DNA from: Macrotis lagotis
Lineage: Eukaryota; Chordata; Mammalia; Peramelemorphia; Peramelidae
Length of the DNA stretch: 64,000 nt
Assembly (NCBI RefSeq): GCF_037893015.1
Contig: NC_133658.1
Span: 881,113,043-881,177,042 of the forward strand
Reading direction: 5' to 3'
Within the stretch, counting starts at the first letter, position 1, and every line of letters begins with the position of its first letter. Below are positions 1 through 10,650 of the stretch, one piece after another. Below the pieces are notes generated by a model. That model saw only the letters and a list, made by a program, of their open reading frames with translations. It did no database searches and had not been told where the DNA came from. The position numbers and the translations under genes were made by a program.

Positions 1-476
1 ATGCATGGGCTATAGGGTTGGGCCTCTGAGGGCCAGTCCAACTTCCTCAGAGAGAGGATGGAAGGTGTCCATGGGCACAAAGCAGGGGGGTAGCAAAGCC
101 CCAACCACCTGGCTCAAGACCCAGGAGATATGAAGATGCCTCCCCCAAAAAGCCTCCTCACAATGAAAACTGCCCAATGTGCAATGAGCTTGACTTGGAG
201 GCAGGAATGAGCAAGAGAATTCATTCCAAGGTCTCCAGAGGAATCCTGAAGGGCTCAGGGCCGCTCCAATCACTCCCTCATCCAAATAATAAAGAGAGCA
301 GGGGACTGGCCTGGAGATCCCTAAGGTCCTTTTCTGCTGTGGCACCCTGAATGTGAATGTATCCCTGGGCCCAAGCTTAGCCCACTTGGCTAAAGGCTGC
401 CCAGTGGTAATAAGGAGAGAAGTCACCCCTTCCCTTCTCTCCTCTCCCATGCCCCAACATCCCCCCTTCCAGATAC
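1..476 (-). other. MIIP intron, 5' part
   Basis: Intron following coding exon 6. No exon, SINE or RNA gene recognised; the ORFs here show no MIIP similarity. Confidence 0.6.
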
Positions 477-606
477 CTGACTGGGGCGGGGTGATCCAGG
501 GTCTCGGGGCCCCTCTGGCTGCGGGGGGTCTTGCACACAGGACACGAGGCTAGCAGATCCACGGGAACTGTAAATAATCGCTGGTTGACTCGGTAACAAT
601 GTAAAC
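477..606 (-). CDS. MIIP: MIIP coding exon 6 (CxxC pairs)
   Basis: The acceptor CTTTCAG precedes 606 and the donor GTATCT follows 477 (phase 2). It encodes [16 protein letters not shown] and then [16 protein letters not shown], aligned without gaps to human MIIP. Nothing resembling the next human segment (SIP..PPHRY..IHRRKSFDA) was found in 1-476. Confidence 0.9.
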
Positions 607-3600
607 CTGAAAGGAAGGTTCAAAACAGTGGAGCTGGCCCCTGCCCAGCTCTGCTCCACAGTGAGGGGAGGGGCAGCCTTCAGGTCCCAGGGCTCACTGG
701 CAGGGAATGCTGGGTGGTCTTGGGCTCATCCCCAGCCCTCTGGAGTCTGCTGGCAGAGACCCCTGTGCTGGTTAGTCGAGTCCTTCCCTTCCCCGTCATT
801 CTCCCATCCCCCTTCCCAGCATGCCTTGGATGCCACTTCCTCCCAGGCCAGTCATTCCTGAACACAGATTAACGTTTCCTAACTGTCCACACTGGGATTA
901 CAAAGAAACAAAGCAGGTCCTGCCCTCAAGGAGTTTCTACTATAGTGGAGTCACAGGGTTAAGTGTATGAGACGAGAATGCTGGGTCTGGGGTCAGGGGC
1001 CTAGGTTTGAATCCTGACCTTGGCATGAGATGCTTGTGTGATATGAGACACATCCCTGACTCTCCCTGGGTCTCAATTTTTTCATTTGTAAAATGAGGCT
1101 GGATGCAAGGGCTTTTGAGGCCCCTTCCAGCTCTAAAGCTCTGAGACGATGCTACTAAATCTCTCTAAAATGAGGGATCAGACTAAATGAATCCAGAGTC
1201 TCTCCATCTCTCTGTCTAGGACCCCCTAAGTTGCTTAATTTCTTTGGACCTCAGTTTCCTCATCTGTAAAATGAGGAGATCAGAGTAAAGGAACTCAGAG
1301 CTCCCTTCAGTTCCAGGTCTAGGATTGTGATCCCACATAAACATAAAATACTCATGGCAAAGAAACACAAAGGAATCTGGGGATGAGGAACTGAAACCAA
1401 CAGGAAATCAGGAGAGGCTTCTTGGAGCGGGGGGCACCTGACCTGAATCCTGAGGGGACCATGGGGACAAGGAGAGGACAGGCTGTGCAAATGTCTGAAG
1501 ATGGGAAACAGTGAGCAGGACAGAGCTAAGACTTGCCGTTGAGCTCTGAACCAGGGGTACACAGTGGGCAGTCTGGGTGATGGAAAGTTGTTCATCCCAA
1601 GGAGGAAGGGCTGGCCTTTCCCAGCACATCCCCATGCCCACTGCCCACCACACCCACACCCTCTGTCTCTCTCTCTCTGTCTTGTTTGTCCCTTCTGGTA
1701 TTGTGCCTGTTTACAAGCTATACCCCTTTCAGACTGTAAGCTTACAGAGGGCAGGGGCCATGGAGACTGTCCTCACTGTGTCCCCAGGGGAGGTGCAGTA
1801 TAGGGGCCAGGGCTGAAGTGGCTCCTCTGAATCTCTGAACACTTGCTCCTGAGCATCCTGAGGCTAGCCTTTCCAAAGTCTTCCCCTATTCTGGACCTGA
1901 GGCAACAGAAGGCAACTGGAAGGCAGCAAAAGAGCACCCCATGACCAGGGACTTGGGTTCGGGGGGACATGACTTACACTGATGGGAATCTGGGTTTTGC
2001 CTGTTTCTAGTAGAAGAGGATAAGTCCAGAGGATCCAACCTGTGAGCAGGGGAACAGGAGGTGAGAAAGACTGGGTGTCCCCGTCCTTGGGGATCTCATG
2101 CCCAGCTACAGCCCATCCTCCCATTCTGCTCACTCTGGGTATCTGGAAATACATTCTTCCTTATTAGCCTTCCGAAAATCCTGAAGTTCAGAGAAGTAGT
2201 TTTCAGATTTACGAGTGATAGGAGAATCTGTGTCCAGCAACCCTGGAGTGGGAGAGATAGAGATGGACGGTGAGGGTCATGAGGAAGGGGAGGCTGAGGG
2301 CACAGTGCCTAGGCTGAGGGGGGCAGTGAGAGGCAGCAAGAACAAGGATAGCCCATCCTTGCCTTGCCCCTGTGCCCCCCCACTCATATCACACAAGCAT
2401 CTCATGCCAAGAACAAACAGGTTCAAAGTCCAGCTCAACAGTTTACTGTCAAGAGAAGCCCAGACCCTTTCCTCAGCCTATCGCAGTCCCTGTTTTCTCA
2501 CTGCTTTAGGGAAGGCTCAAATGGGAAGGTTCCCCAACGCCCCTCCCAGCTGTCCATGCTCAGAGGAACCTCCACGTCCCAGCCCTGAGACAGAGCAGCA
2601 TTGGCACAGCAAGCACAGGCTTTGGAGCCATAGGGCCCGGGTGCTAATCCTGCCTGTGCTGTGTTAGGGAGGCTACCTCCCCCTCCCCTGTATGTGGGCC
2701 TGGACTAGACAACCTCCAAGAGATCTCTTCCTTTCCAACTCTGTGATCTAAGAGGTTACTTCCCCTTTTCTACCAACTCTAAACGTGTGTTTCTCAAGCT
2801 CTGGTCAACAGAATAAAAGCTTTGTGGAGAGAATGAAAACTCCAGGACAGGGACTGCTTCACTTTAGTCTTATAGCCTAGGTTGGCACCTGGATACAGCA
2901 GGTGCTTAATAAATGCTGGAACTGAAAAGGAAGTGATAGGCTTGGGATAAAACAGTGGGGTGAAATATTAGGCTAAGTGTTAGAAGCTTCTGTTCAGCAG
3001 ACCTTTGGAAAAGTACAGCCAAGGCCAAGACCAAATTCTTGACTAAGAAAGTTCTCCCTTTCCCCAACTCTCCAGGCCAGTCAAGAGCTAACAGATGATG
3101 GATGATATTCCATCTCCCCTCTGTATGCCTTGGCCCAGGCTGTCCCCCACCCCCACCCAGCCTAGAATGCTCTCCCTCCTCTCTTCAGCCTGGAAGAATC
3201 CCTGGCTTCCCAAGGACACGCAGCCAGGGAGGAGCTACCTCTTTTCAGAAACAACTTCCTACCTCTCAGGTCCCTTCCAGTTCCAGCTCAGTGGCCCTAT
3301 GATCGCCAACTTTGCCACCTTTCCCCAACTCTGCCCTTGGCCTGAATTTAATTAGGGGTGCTCTCCCCCTTCTTAAAATGACTTTGAGTTTCCATATGCA
3401 CTTTTGTTTACATATTGATTTTTATCCACGTGCACAGATAGTGTTTATCACCACCCAGCAGAAAGTAAGCTTCTTGAGGGCAGGATTGCTTCATTTTTGT
3501 CTCTGGCATAGGGTGCTTAATAAATGGCTATAGAGTCTGCCCACTTTTCCCAGACTAGCCCCTCCCCTCATGTGCCCCTAAAATGGCCTGGGCCTAATTT

Positions 3601-5172
3601 CATATTTAGTCTGGGGCTCCACTGATTAGCAAAAGCTGCTCCATCAAAGTTACTAGTGTCCATCCGCGTGTGCCTGCGTGTGCAGCATGTGTCCACGTGT
3701 GCAGCATGCGTGTACTTGCGTGTGCAGTGGGTGTGTGCGTGTGTAAGACAACTCACCTGCAATCACGTCATAACCTAAATAAGGCTTCATACGCCAGCTC
3801 TCGTCAGGAATCAGAACATTCTTATGCTGTTGCCAGTAGGGCAACTGTTCACCAGGCAGAGTCGAAGAGGTAGTGAGGCAGCAAAGCTGTGGGTGGGTGG
3901 TCTGAGATCCAAACCAGGGATGTGCCTGAGAGGCCTAAGAGGACAGGGTCATCAGTCAACTCCTGCCTTTGGCATGGTGACCCTGATCCTAGGCTAGAAA
4001 ATCAGCATCCAAAGCACAGGGACTATGGCTGTTCCAGCTCTGTAGGATGCCCAAGGCCTAGCACAGAATGAGCCTCAACAAACGTATGAATAGGACACAG
4101 GACTGGGCACCTGGGGCCTCTCCCTGGCCAGACCAAGGGCAGGGAGGAGAGGTCTTGGATGCTGGAAGAGCCCAAGCTAATTCTGACAGCTGCCAGAGGG
4201 TACCAGAAGGCTTCAAGGTGGCCTCACTGCTTCCCTTGGTCTTCCAAAGGGTCAACAAAAGTCCCCATGTGCATGTGCTCAGGAAGATGTGAACTGGGTC
4301 CTGATAAGTAGTGAACAGGGATGGGAGCCAGGAGGGAGGGCATTCTGGGACCAGGGAAGAGTAGGTAGGAAGGAAGGACCAGAACTGGCCTCCTCCTCTA
4401 TCAGGGCCCAGAACTAGACGATGACTTCTGCCCTGCCTCTGGCCTATGTCCCATTTCTCTTACCTGGAAGTTCTGCGACTGCTGAGCAGTTGGGATAGAA
4501 CTTGAACATCCCAGGCTTTCATGGAATGGCCTCTGGACCCCAAAGGTCAAGGAATCAATTGTGGGCCCCAAATCTGAGACCTCAAGGGAAGACGGCAAGC
4601 TTGATGGATCAGGTCTGGGGCCGGGTTTGTGACAGTCCTTGGGTTCCAGACTCGGAGGCTGGATGTAAGGAGGGGCCTCGGAGAGAGACGCACTCTTCGA
4701 GGTCTTGCTCAGGCTGCTCTGCGGGTCTGGCTCTTGGCTCCTATTCTTTTGTTCTTGCTTGGAAGCTTCTCTATCGCAGGTGGCCGTGCTAGGGGTTGGC
4801 TGGAGGTTCAAATGACTATGGGGTTCAGCAGACACCAGGGACTCTTCATCTTGGCTGCCCCAGACCTCTTGTGATTGGCTCTTCTAGCAGAGAAGGGAAT
4901 TCTGCTCCAGTCTCCATGCCCCCTCCCAATTCACTCAGCCCCTTTCTCCCCCACCCCAGGACCCCAGCACACAAACCTTTGTTAAAAGCTGGGCACTGGG
5001 ACAACTCCCAAGGGAAAACACCTACCTCCTCTTTGTTGAACTTTAGGACCGGCTGGGCTGACCCCTTGGCGCAGGCCACAGACTTCCGGATCACCTCCTG
5101 CCCCACCCGCAGCTGCCTGAGAAGCTCCAGGTTCATCTCCCGAAGGTAGTTCAAGTCCTCAGAGTCCGGCAT
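477..5172 (-). CDS. MIIP: Migration and invasion inhibitory protein (MIIP), 5' six coding exons, partial
   Basis: MIIP (IIp45) is a cytoplasmic inhibitor of cell migration known to bind IGFBP2 and HDAC6. Coding exons by eye: 5172-5026, 4883-4464, 3826-3757 (acceptor uncertain), 2242-2134, 2039-1978, 606-477; all junctions keep one frame and use GT-AG. About 312 residues are in the window; human has 388, so roughly the last 75 lie below position 1. Matches to human MIIP recalled from memory: an N-terminal NLELLRQL block, PYLGYD followed by IAG, an [14 protein letters not shown] block, CYRVNQRLF, and [13 protein letters not shown]. The serine- and proline-rich middle (exon 4883-4464) is poorly conserved. 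The start ATG at 5172 gives the same 13-residue spacing to NLELL as human. A CxxC-x17-CxxC pattern spans the 1978/606 junction. The gene lies downstream of MFN2 on the same strand, as in human. Very confident of identity. Confidence 0.93.
970..1335 (+). repeat. Two MIR-type SINE relics
   Basis: Two copies of the MIR right half (TGTAAAATGAGG..., 'ccttccagctctaaagctctg') at about 975-1146 and 1240-1330, in a MIIP intron. A further 'cctgccctcaaggag' LINE-tail relic lies just before at 900-960. Confidence 0.65.
1665..1795 (+). repeat. L2-like LINE 3' end relic
   Basis: Contains the 'actgtaagcttacagagggc' type motif common in L2 tails, within a MIIP intron. Old and decayed. Confidence 0.5.
1978..2039 (-). 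CDS. MIIP: MIIP coding exon 5, small
   Basis: The acceptor CTGCTCACAG precedes 2039 and the strong donor GTAAGT follows 1978. The 62-base exon enters in phase 2 and leaves in phase 1, its last T forming the first Cys codon of CLHC with the next exon. The other frame of this exon is open too, but only this one joins both neighbours. Confidence 0.87.
2134..2242 (-). CDS. MIIP: MIIP coding exon 4 ([12 protein letters not shown] block)
   Basis: The acceptor CCCACTCCAG precedes 2242 and the donor GTGAGC follows 2134; 109 bases run from phase 1 to phase 2. It encodes a stretch containing [17 protein letters not shown], close to human FFSKLQEFRETNKEECI. Confidence 0.9.
2600..2930 (+). repeat. MIR and L2 3' end relics
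   Basis: A MIR relic at about 2600-2756 ('aactctgtgatct' end) is followed at 2835-2930 by an L2 tail ('caggtgcttaataaatgc'). Confidence 0.6.
3110..3530 (+). repeat. L2 LINE 3' fragment
   Basis: About 400 bp with L2 landmarks: 'ccttcccagtt'-type C-rich block, 'cttcttgagggcagg', and the terminal 'gtgcttaataaatgg'. It fills most of the MIIP intron below coding exon 3. Confidence 0.65.
3660..3745 (+). repeat. Imperfect GTGTGC repeat beside a MIIP splice donor
   Basis: Degenerate (GTGTGC)n/(GTGCAGCATGT)n stretch that begins about 10 bases inside the intron after coding exon 3. Confidence 0.6.
3757..3826 (-). CDS. MIIP: MIIP coding exon 3 (PYLGYD block)
   Basis: The 3' edge is firm: donor GTGAGT follows the G that starts a glycine codon (phase 1). 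It encodes [17 protein letters not shown]. The 5' edge is uncertain: a CAACAG acceptor gives 70 bases, and a GAACAG acceptor at 3844/3845 gives 88 bases and six more residues in the same frame. Confidence 0.75.
3890..4463 (-). other. MIIP intron without recognised element
   Basis: Intron between coding exons 3 and 2. Unique-looking sequence; a weak 'gcccaaggcctagcacagaatgagcctcaacaaacg' type LINE tail near 4045-4090. Confidence 0.5.
4464..4883 (-). CDS. MIIP: MIIP coding exon 2, serine/proline-rich
   Basis: The acceptor is TCTCTGCTAG and the donor GTAAGA; 420 bases make 140 whole codons. The encoded segment is low-complexity (Ser, Pro, Gln, Glu) and ends in a TAQQSQNFQ block aligned with human LAQQSKLSK. 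It is likely disordered. Confidence 0.85.
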
Positions 5173-5195
5173 CTCGAATGTACTATCTGGTGATT
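5026..5195 (-). CDS. MIIP: MIIP exon 2: first coding exon (CDS 5026-5172)
   Basis: The acceptor CCTGCAG precedes 5195. A 23-base leader runs to the ATG at 5172, followed by 49 whole codons, and the donor GTAGGT follows GAG at 5026 (phase 0). It encodes the leucine-rich N-terminus with [12 protein letters not shown]. Confidence 0.92.
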
Positions 5196-5377
5196 CTGCA
5201 GGAAGAGGGAGGCAGAAGAGAGACCGGCTTCTACCACTGATCCCTGGAAAGACCCTGGGCCCTTCCCCTGCATTCCGGCCACCCGGGCGGCAGCAGCCGT
5301 CCACGGTCCCCAAGCTGGGCATTCTTAACCAAGGCCCAAACCACTATGCCCACTGACTATTAGGACCGAGGGTCCCT

Positions 5378-5463
5378 ATATTACAGATGAGGAAACTGAG
5401 GAGCAGAGACGTTTCCATGACTGTTCTGAGGCCACTGGGATTTGAACCCGGGTCCTGACTCTA
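5378..5463 (-). repeat. MIR relic
   Basis: Antisense MIR core: 'cagatgaggaaactgagg' followed by 'gggatttgaacccgggtcc'. Lies in MIIP intron 1. Confidence 0.65.
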
Positions 5464-5504
5464 AATTATATTTTTTCCTTCTTACCAAACTAAAAGCTAT
5501 AAGC

Positions 5505-5641
5505 AAAACAATAAATAATAAAAAACGATAATAAATGAATAAACAATAATAAATAATAAAACGATAATAAACGAATAAATAAGAATAAACAATACTAAAT
5601 GAATGATAAACAATAACTAATAATAATAATAATAATAATAA
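5505..5641. repeat. AT-rich (AATAA)n low-complexity repeat
   Basis: Impure AATAA/ATAATAA repeat ending in (AAT)n, in MIIP intron 1 directly beside the CpG island. Base composition switches sharply at about 5650. Confidence 0.85.
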
Positions 5642-5699
5642 ACGAGAGGGCAGAGGTGATTGATTCTGCTTCCAGGCCCCCCCCCCCAGAGGCCAGAAG

Positions 5700-6660
5700 C
5701 GCTGGAGCCCCACCCCCACACTCGTGGGCGCTTCCGGTCCTGGGGCAGCCCTCTTTGTCGGACCCACACGTTGGGGGGCCCCGGGCCCACCCCGGGGGGA
5801 TTTCGATAGGTGGGGTTCTTTGCAAACCTTCTATAAAATGGGGGCGCGGGCCCGGGTCACGTGGAAGCCGAGAGGGGGAGGGGCCGTCGAGGGCGGGAAG
5901 CGCACGTGGGCCGGGGCCGCGCGCCACTCACCGGCCGGCGGGGAAACTGCGCAGCTCCGGAAGTCGCACCCGCCCAGCTCGCCGTGGCCCCGGCCCCTCC
6001 CGGCCCCCGACAAACCCATCCCCGCCCCCCTCCGAGGCCCGGCCCCCGACCCCTCTTCCCCGAGACAAGGGGGAGGAGCCGCCGCTCCGAAGTAGGCCGG
6101 AGGGGCGGGGCGGGGCGCGCGACCCCGGTGTCCCATTGGCCGAGAGCCTGGCCGTGGGAGGGGCTTCCGACACAGAGGGGGCGGGGCCTATCAAAGCCCC
6201 ACCCACCCGCGGAAACCGCCCGGGACGGCGGAAGAGGAAGGGCTGGCCCTGCGCCCCGCACCCCCCCAGGCCTAGCCCCCAGCCCGCGCCCCCTCCCCGC
6301 CCATTCCAAAGCTCCTTCCAGGCCGGGCAGCCCCCGTTACCGAGTCTCGGAGGCGCCCGGAGGGCAGAGCCGCGCCCTTCCCGGCGGCGGCCCCGGCTCC
6401 TTCCGGCACGGGCACCGCGGGCTAAGGCGGGTGACGTCACAGTCGGGGCACGTGACTCGGCCGCCCCGCCTGGGCTCCCGCTCCGGGCCCCCCCCCCCGG
6501 AAGCGCCGGAAGCCTCAGCTCCCTTGTGCCCGGATGTCCCCAGCGGCCCGGGCCGCCCCCCCCCCAGGACGGCGGCTCGCCCTGATGCACTCTCGCCCAA
6601 GCGCGTGCGCGTAGGACGGGGTTTGTCCATCACCCTGGAGGAAGCCGTGACGTCCGCGCG
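5700..6660 (-). promoter_or_regulatory. MIIP: CpG-island promoter and noncoding exon 1 of MIIP
   Basis: Very GC- and CpG-rich stretch flanking the inferred noncoding exon 1, whose donor GTGAGT follows 5932. Promoter-type sites seen: an ETS core CCGGAAGT at 5957-5964, CACGTG E-boxes at 5858-5863 and 6449-6454, an inverted CCAAT box (ATTGG) at 6135-6139, and a consensus CRE (TGACGTCA) at 6432-6439. There is no TATA box in minus orientation, typical of a dispersed CpG promoter. The start of transcription cannot be fixed by eye. Long ORFs here are GC shadows. Confidence 0.8.
6432..6439. promoter_or_regulatory. Consensus CRE (CREB/ATF site)
   Basis: Palindromic TGACGTCA within the MIIP CpG island, about 0.5 kb upstream of the inferred exon 1 donor. 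An E-box CACGTG follows 10 bases later at 6449. Confidence 0.6.
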
Positions 6661-6679
6661 GTGATGCCAGCACAGCTGT

Positions 6680-7086
6680 GGAGGCGGGGCAGTGACTTGT
6701 CCAAGGTCACACCGGCCCGTGTCTGGCGCCGGGGCCGAACTTGAGCGCTGGCTGCCCGCCGTGCCGCGCCCCCGGGGTGTGTGGGGAGATGGGCAGCTTG
6801 GCGGGCCGGGGGATCGCCTGCCCACTCCTGAGCCACACCAGGTGGAGAACGGACGGACAGACCAAGCACAGCCAAAGCACATGTTTGTGTCATGCACACA
6901 CGTGCACGGATGAGGCGTGTAGATGCATGTGCATTGGATCTGCACCGACTGAGGCCAGTGCTCCATCTGCTGTGCCACCATCATCCAGTGGAAAGGGCAC
7001 TGACCGGACACAGGAGAACTACGTTCAAATCCTGCTTCAGATGTTTACTGTGTAGCCTTTGGCAAGTCACTCAACCTCTCTGGAGT
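6680..7086. repeat. MIR relics upstream of MIIP
   Basis: Antisense MIR core at about 6686-6740 ('cagtgacttgtccaaggtcac') and sense MIR at 7000-7086 ('ggcaagtcactcaacctct'). A GTG/CACA-rich patch lies between at about 6885-6930. Confidence 0.6.
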
Positions 7087-7128
7087 CCTAAAAAGCTATT
7101 CTTTTAAGTGTCATTTTTTTTAATTACT

Positions 7129-7269
7129 TTGCAAGGCAAATGGGGTTAAGTGGCTCGCCCAAGGCCACACAGCTAGGTCATTATTAAGTGTCTGTGTCTG
7201 GATTTGAACTCAGGTCCTCCTGACTCCAGGGCCGGTGCTCTATCTACTGCACCACCTAGCCGTCACCCC
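7129..7269 (-). repeat. Marsupial CORE-SINE, full length
   Basis: Reverse complement of the common element here: starts at 'gcaaggcaaatggggttaag', ends 'ccacctagccgtcacccc'. About 140 bp. Confidence 0.85.
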
Positions 7270-7284
7270 TTAGGTAATACAGGG

Positions 7285-7465
7285 AATAGAGAGCCCTGGA
7301 CCTCATTAGGGAGACCTGAATTCAAATCCAGCCTCATACACTTATTAGCTGTCTGACCTGGAATAAGTCACTTAACTTCTGTCTCAGTTTCCTCATTCAG
7401 TAAAAAGGGAATAAAATTTATGTTGTAAAGATCAAATGAGATAATATTTTAAAGTGTTTTCCAAT
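7285..7465 (+). repeat. MIR SINE
   Basis: Near full-length sense MIR-type element: 'gacctgaattcaaatccagc', 'agtcacttaacttctgtctc', 'agatcaaatgagataat'. Confidence 0.65.
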
Positions 7466-7470
7466 GCCAA

Positions 7471-7556
7471 AACATTCATTGTGATACTTTTTTAGTCGTA
7501 ACAAAAAAAGTCAGAAACCAAGGTGCTGATTAGGGAGTAAGCATATTAAGGTTCAT
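7471..7556 (+). repeat. L1 fragment, left arm of an inverted repeat
   Basis: About 85 bp matching the reverse complement of 8244-8331 with only a few differences; resembles L1 ORF2 3' sequence (counterpart of the 'ggaatggctaaa' region). Confidence 0.65.
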
Positions 7557-7559
7557 GTA

Positions 7560-8205
7560 GATTAGTTATTAGTTATTATTAGTTATGTAAACTTTCTCCT
7601 GATTCTGCTTTCTTCATCTTCATTAGTTCATACAAGTCTTCCTGATGCAGAGGAAATACTAGGCAGAGAGAAACTATTATGCCAGAAAATAATTAAATTA
7701 AATTTCTATGCTGACCTTGTGAATCCTGAGAAATACTGTTATAGAAATTTTCTATCTCTGGGAAAGTTTGCCTCCCTACTAGACTTTGAGTTGATAAAAA
7801 CCATCTTAGATAGTATGTAGCTTGGTGCTGGGAGAATCTTGCAAAGACAGGGAGGTAAAGGTTAGAGGCCTACAAAGAATATTGAGATAATAGACTGATA
7901 CCCAAAATAACCATCCTTCAGCATCCTGACATAAACCATTAAACTAAGCTTTCTCCACCCCAGCCCCCCACTTCTCAGCCATCCCTTCCAGCACATTTGC
8001 CTTGTTTTCCTATAAGTCATAAATAGAAGACATGGTATATATTCCTCTTTGTTGCTTGTCCCTTAAGAATTAGCCTGGTTGCAATAACTTTGCAACTGTG
8101 TAATAAAACTTATATGTCCATATTTCTGAGTCTTGAGTCTTTCTGATGAATTCATTCAGCGATCCAATCCTAACTTCAACATTCCCATATTTTTCTTAAT
8201 TCCTC
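7560..8205 (+). mobile_element. LTR-like fossil (probable solo LTR)
   Basis: Noncoding stretch with LTR character: a C-rich block, then an AATAAA poly(A) signal near 8101 followed by a T-rich tail and a CA-type end near 8180. Old, broken by decay, no internal viral region. It lies between the two arms of an inverted L1 repeat. Family not determined. Confidence 0.45.
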
Positions 8206-8243
8206 AACCATCTCATTCCTTATGGCATACTAATCTTCCTAAT

Positions 8244-10650
8244 CTGCATGAACCTTAATATGCTTACTCTGTAATCAGCACCTTGGTTTCTGACTTTTGT
8301 TACGACTATAAAAGTATCACAATGAATGTTTTGACACATAGAGTGTCTTTCTGTCTTTGACCTCCTTGGGGTATATGTACATATACATATACATATACAT
8401 GTACATATATATACATACATGTACATATATATATATATATATTAAGGAATTGCTGGGTCTTTATATTCACTTTTCTGACATAATTCCAAGTTAACTTCCA
8501 GAATGGTCAGACAACTCATAGCTTCATTCACAATGTATTTATAGTGTACTTTTCTTCCAACATAGCTAATGTCTTTTTTGGCCTATTTTGAAAAATTTTT
8601 GGCCACATTTAAGAGGGATACCTCAGTTGTTTTAATTCACTTTGAAACCCTCATTGAAGTTCACTATTTTGAACTTCTTATACCCTTTAGTTACTTATCT
8701 ACTATAATCTAGATTCATATCTAGTCATAAATTTGAGTCAGTCCTCTACATAACAAATACGAGACTTTTATCAGAGATGACAATGTTATGACTTATCCCT
8801 CCACCAGCTCTTAACATCTCTTCTTATTCTAGTCTGAGCTCTTGATCATTTTGTACTTTGGACTCATATTCTAACATGGGGAAGCCTTTAGATTCCTCAG
8901 AATGATTTTAAATGAATTAAAATAAACTGGATTATAAGGCTCACCAAGGTTGAAAGAAGTTTTAAAGACTTAAAATTTTCTGTTTTGGATATATGCATTG
9001 CTATCATTTGGGCAAATACTTTAAAATATTTTATATTCAACATTTTCCTTTTTTTGTCATTATTAGCCAATCTGATAGGTTGCATATAGGTAGTACCTCA
9101 GAGTTGTTTTAATTTGCATTTTTCTATTCAAATAGTCATTTAGAACATTTTTGTTTGTACTAGTGTTGATTTCTTTGTCTGAAAAGTGCCTGTTCATATC
9201 CCTTGACCATTTATCAGTTGGGAGATGACTTGTATTTTTTTTTAAATTTGACTCTTCTCTATATATTTGAGAAATGAGTCTTTATTAGAGAAACTTGTTA
9301 CAAAAATTTCCCCCCCATTTTCTGCTTTTCTTATAAGTTTGTTTGCATTGGTTTTGTTTGTGCAAAATTTTTTAATTTTATAAAATTAAAATTATCTACT
9401 TTACATTTTGTAAACTATATCTCCTCAAGTCCTAAATTCTTCCCTTGTCCATATATCTGACAGACAAATTATTTCATGCTCTCTTTATTTGCTTGTGGAA
9501 TTACCATTTTTGTGTAAATCATGTGTAAATCATTTTGTCTTTATTTTGATATACAGTGTGAGATGTTGGTATATATCCAATTAATGCCATAGTGGCAGTT
9601 TTACTAGCAGTTTTTGTCAAATCATGAGTTTTTGTTCAAAAAATTTGGATCTTTGGGTTTATCATAGTCTCATTACAGGGTAATTTGTACTAATCTATTC
9701 CAGTGATCCACCATTCCATTTCTTAGTATTTTATTGTTTGGATAATTACTACTTTATAATACACTTTGAGATCTAGCATGGCTAGATGAACTTCTTTCAT
9801 ATTTTTTTCATTGATTTCCCTGATAACGTTGAGCATTTGCCCTTTCAGATGAATTTTTTTTGATCATTTGAATTGTATGGCATTGAATAAATAGATCAAT
9901 TGGGTAGAATTGCCATTTTTTTTACTATATTGACTCAACCTACCTATGAACAATTAATATTTTCCCAAGTGTTTAATTTGTGTGAAATGTTTTAGAGTTA
10001 TGTTCATGTAGTTACTAGGTTTATCTTGGCAGATAAACTTCCAAGTATTTTATATTGTCTACTCTTATTTTAAATGGAATTTCTATTTGTATCTCTTGTC
10101 GAGGGACTTGTTAGTAACATATAGAAATGATTTATGTAGACTTATTTTGTATTCTGAAACTTTGCTAAAGTTGCTAGCAATATCAAGTAGTTTTTTAGTT
10201 GATTTTTAGGATCTTCTAAGTCATATCATCTGCAAAGACAGATAATTGTCTTTCCTCATTGCCTTTCTAATTCTTTTAATTTCTTTTTCTTTCCTTTTTG
10301 CTATAGTGAAAATTTCTAGTACATTAAATAATAGAGGTGATAATGGGGTAACTTTGCTTCACCCTTGATTGTAGTGGGAAGGCTTCTTCTGGCTTATCCA
10401 CATTACAGAGAGTTCTTACTGATGATTTTAGATAAATATTACTTATCATTTTAAGGTAATTTCCATTTAGTTCTATGTTTAGTGTTATTAGGAATGGGTG
10501 CTGAATTTTGTCAATGAAGAAGTGAAAGAGGGAGAAAGTAAATAAACTTCTAGTCCTTTTCTTTTTTTTCCTGGATACTTCTGTATCTTTAGGAGTCTGT
10601 CAGTGACCAAATTTTTTTAAAGTACATTCAGGTTACTTGTATGTATCTTC
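8244..10650 (-). mobile_element. L1 LINE, antisense, decayed ORF2 segment
   Basis: Reading the minus strand from about 10.65 kb down, the sequence follows marsupial L1 ORF2 from the reverse transcriptase region (at about 10370-10300 the counterpart of GCPLSPLLFNIVLE) to the C-terminal QPFWR..WNY region near 8500. Many stops and small indels; no ORF above 70 codons. An AT microsatellite interrupts it at 8372-8442. Ancient copy. Confidence 0.75.
8372..8442. repeat. (CATATA)n / (TA)n microsatellite
   Basis: Alternating purine-pyrimidine 'tacatatacata' run inside the L1 copy. Confidence 0.85.

Noticed and set aside
1864-2154. 96-codon minus-strand ORF over two MIIP exons
   Set aside because: Reads one MIIP exon in the wrong frame; the frame that joins the neighbouring exons gives the conserved MIIP sequence instead.
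5656-6664. Plus-strand ORFs of 309 and 267 codons in the MIIP CpG island
   Set aside because: GC-rich shadow frames with Pro/Arg/Gly low complexity; overlapping frames on both strands are equally open.
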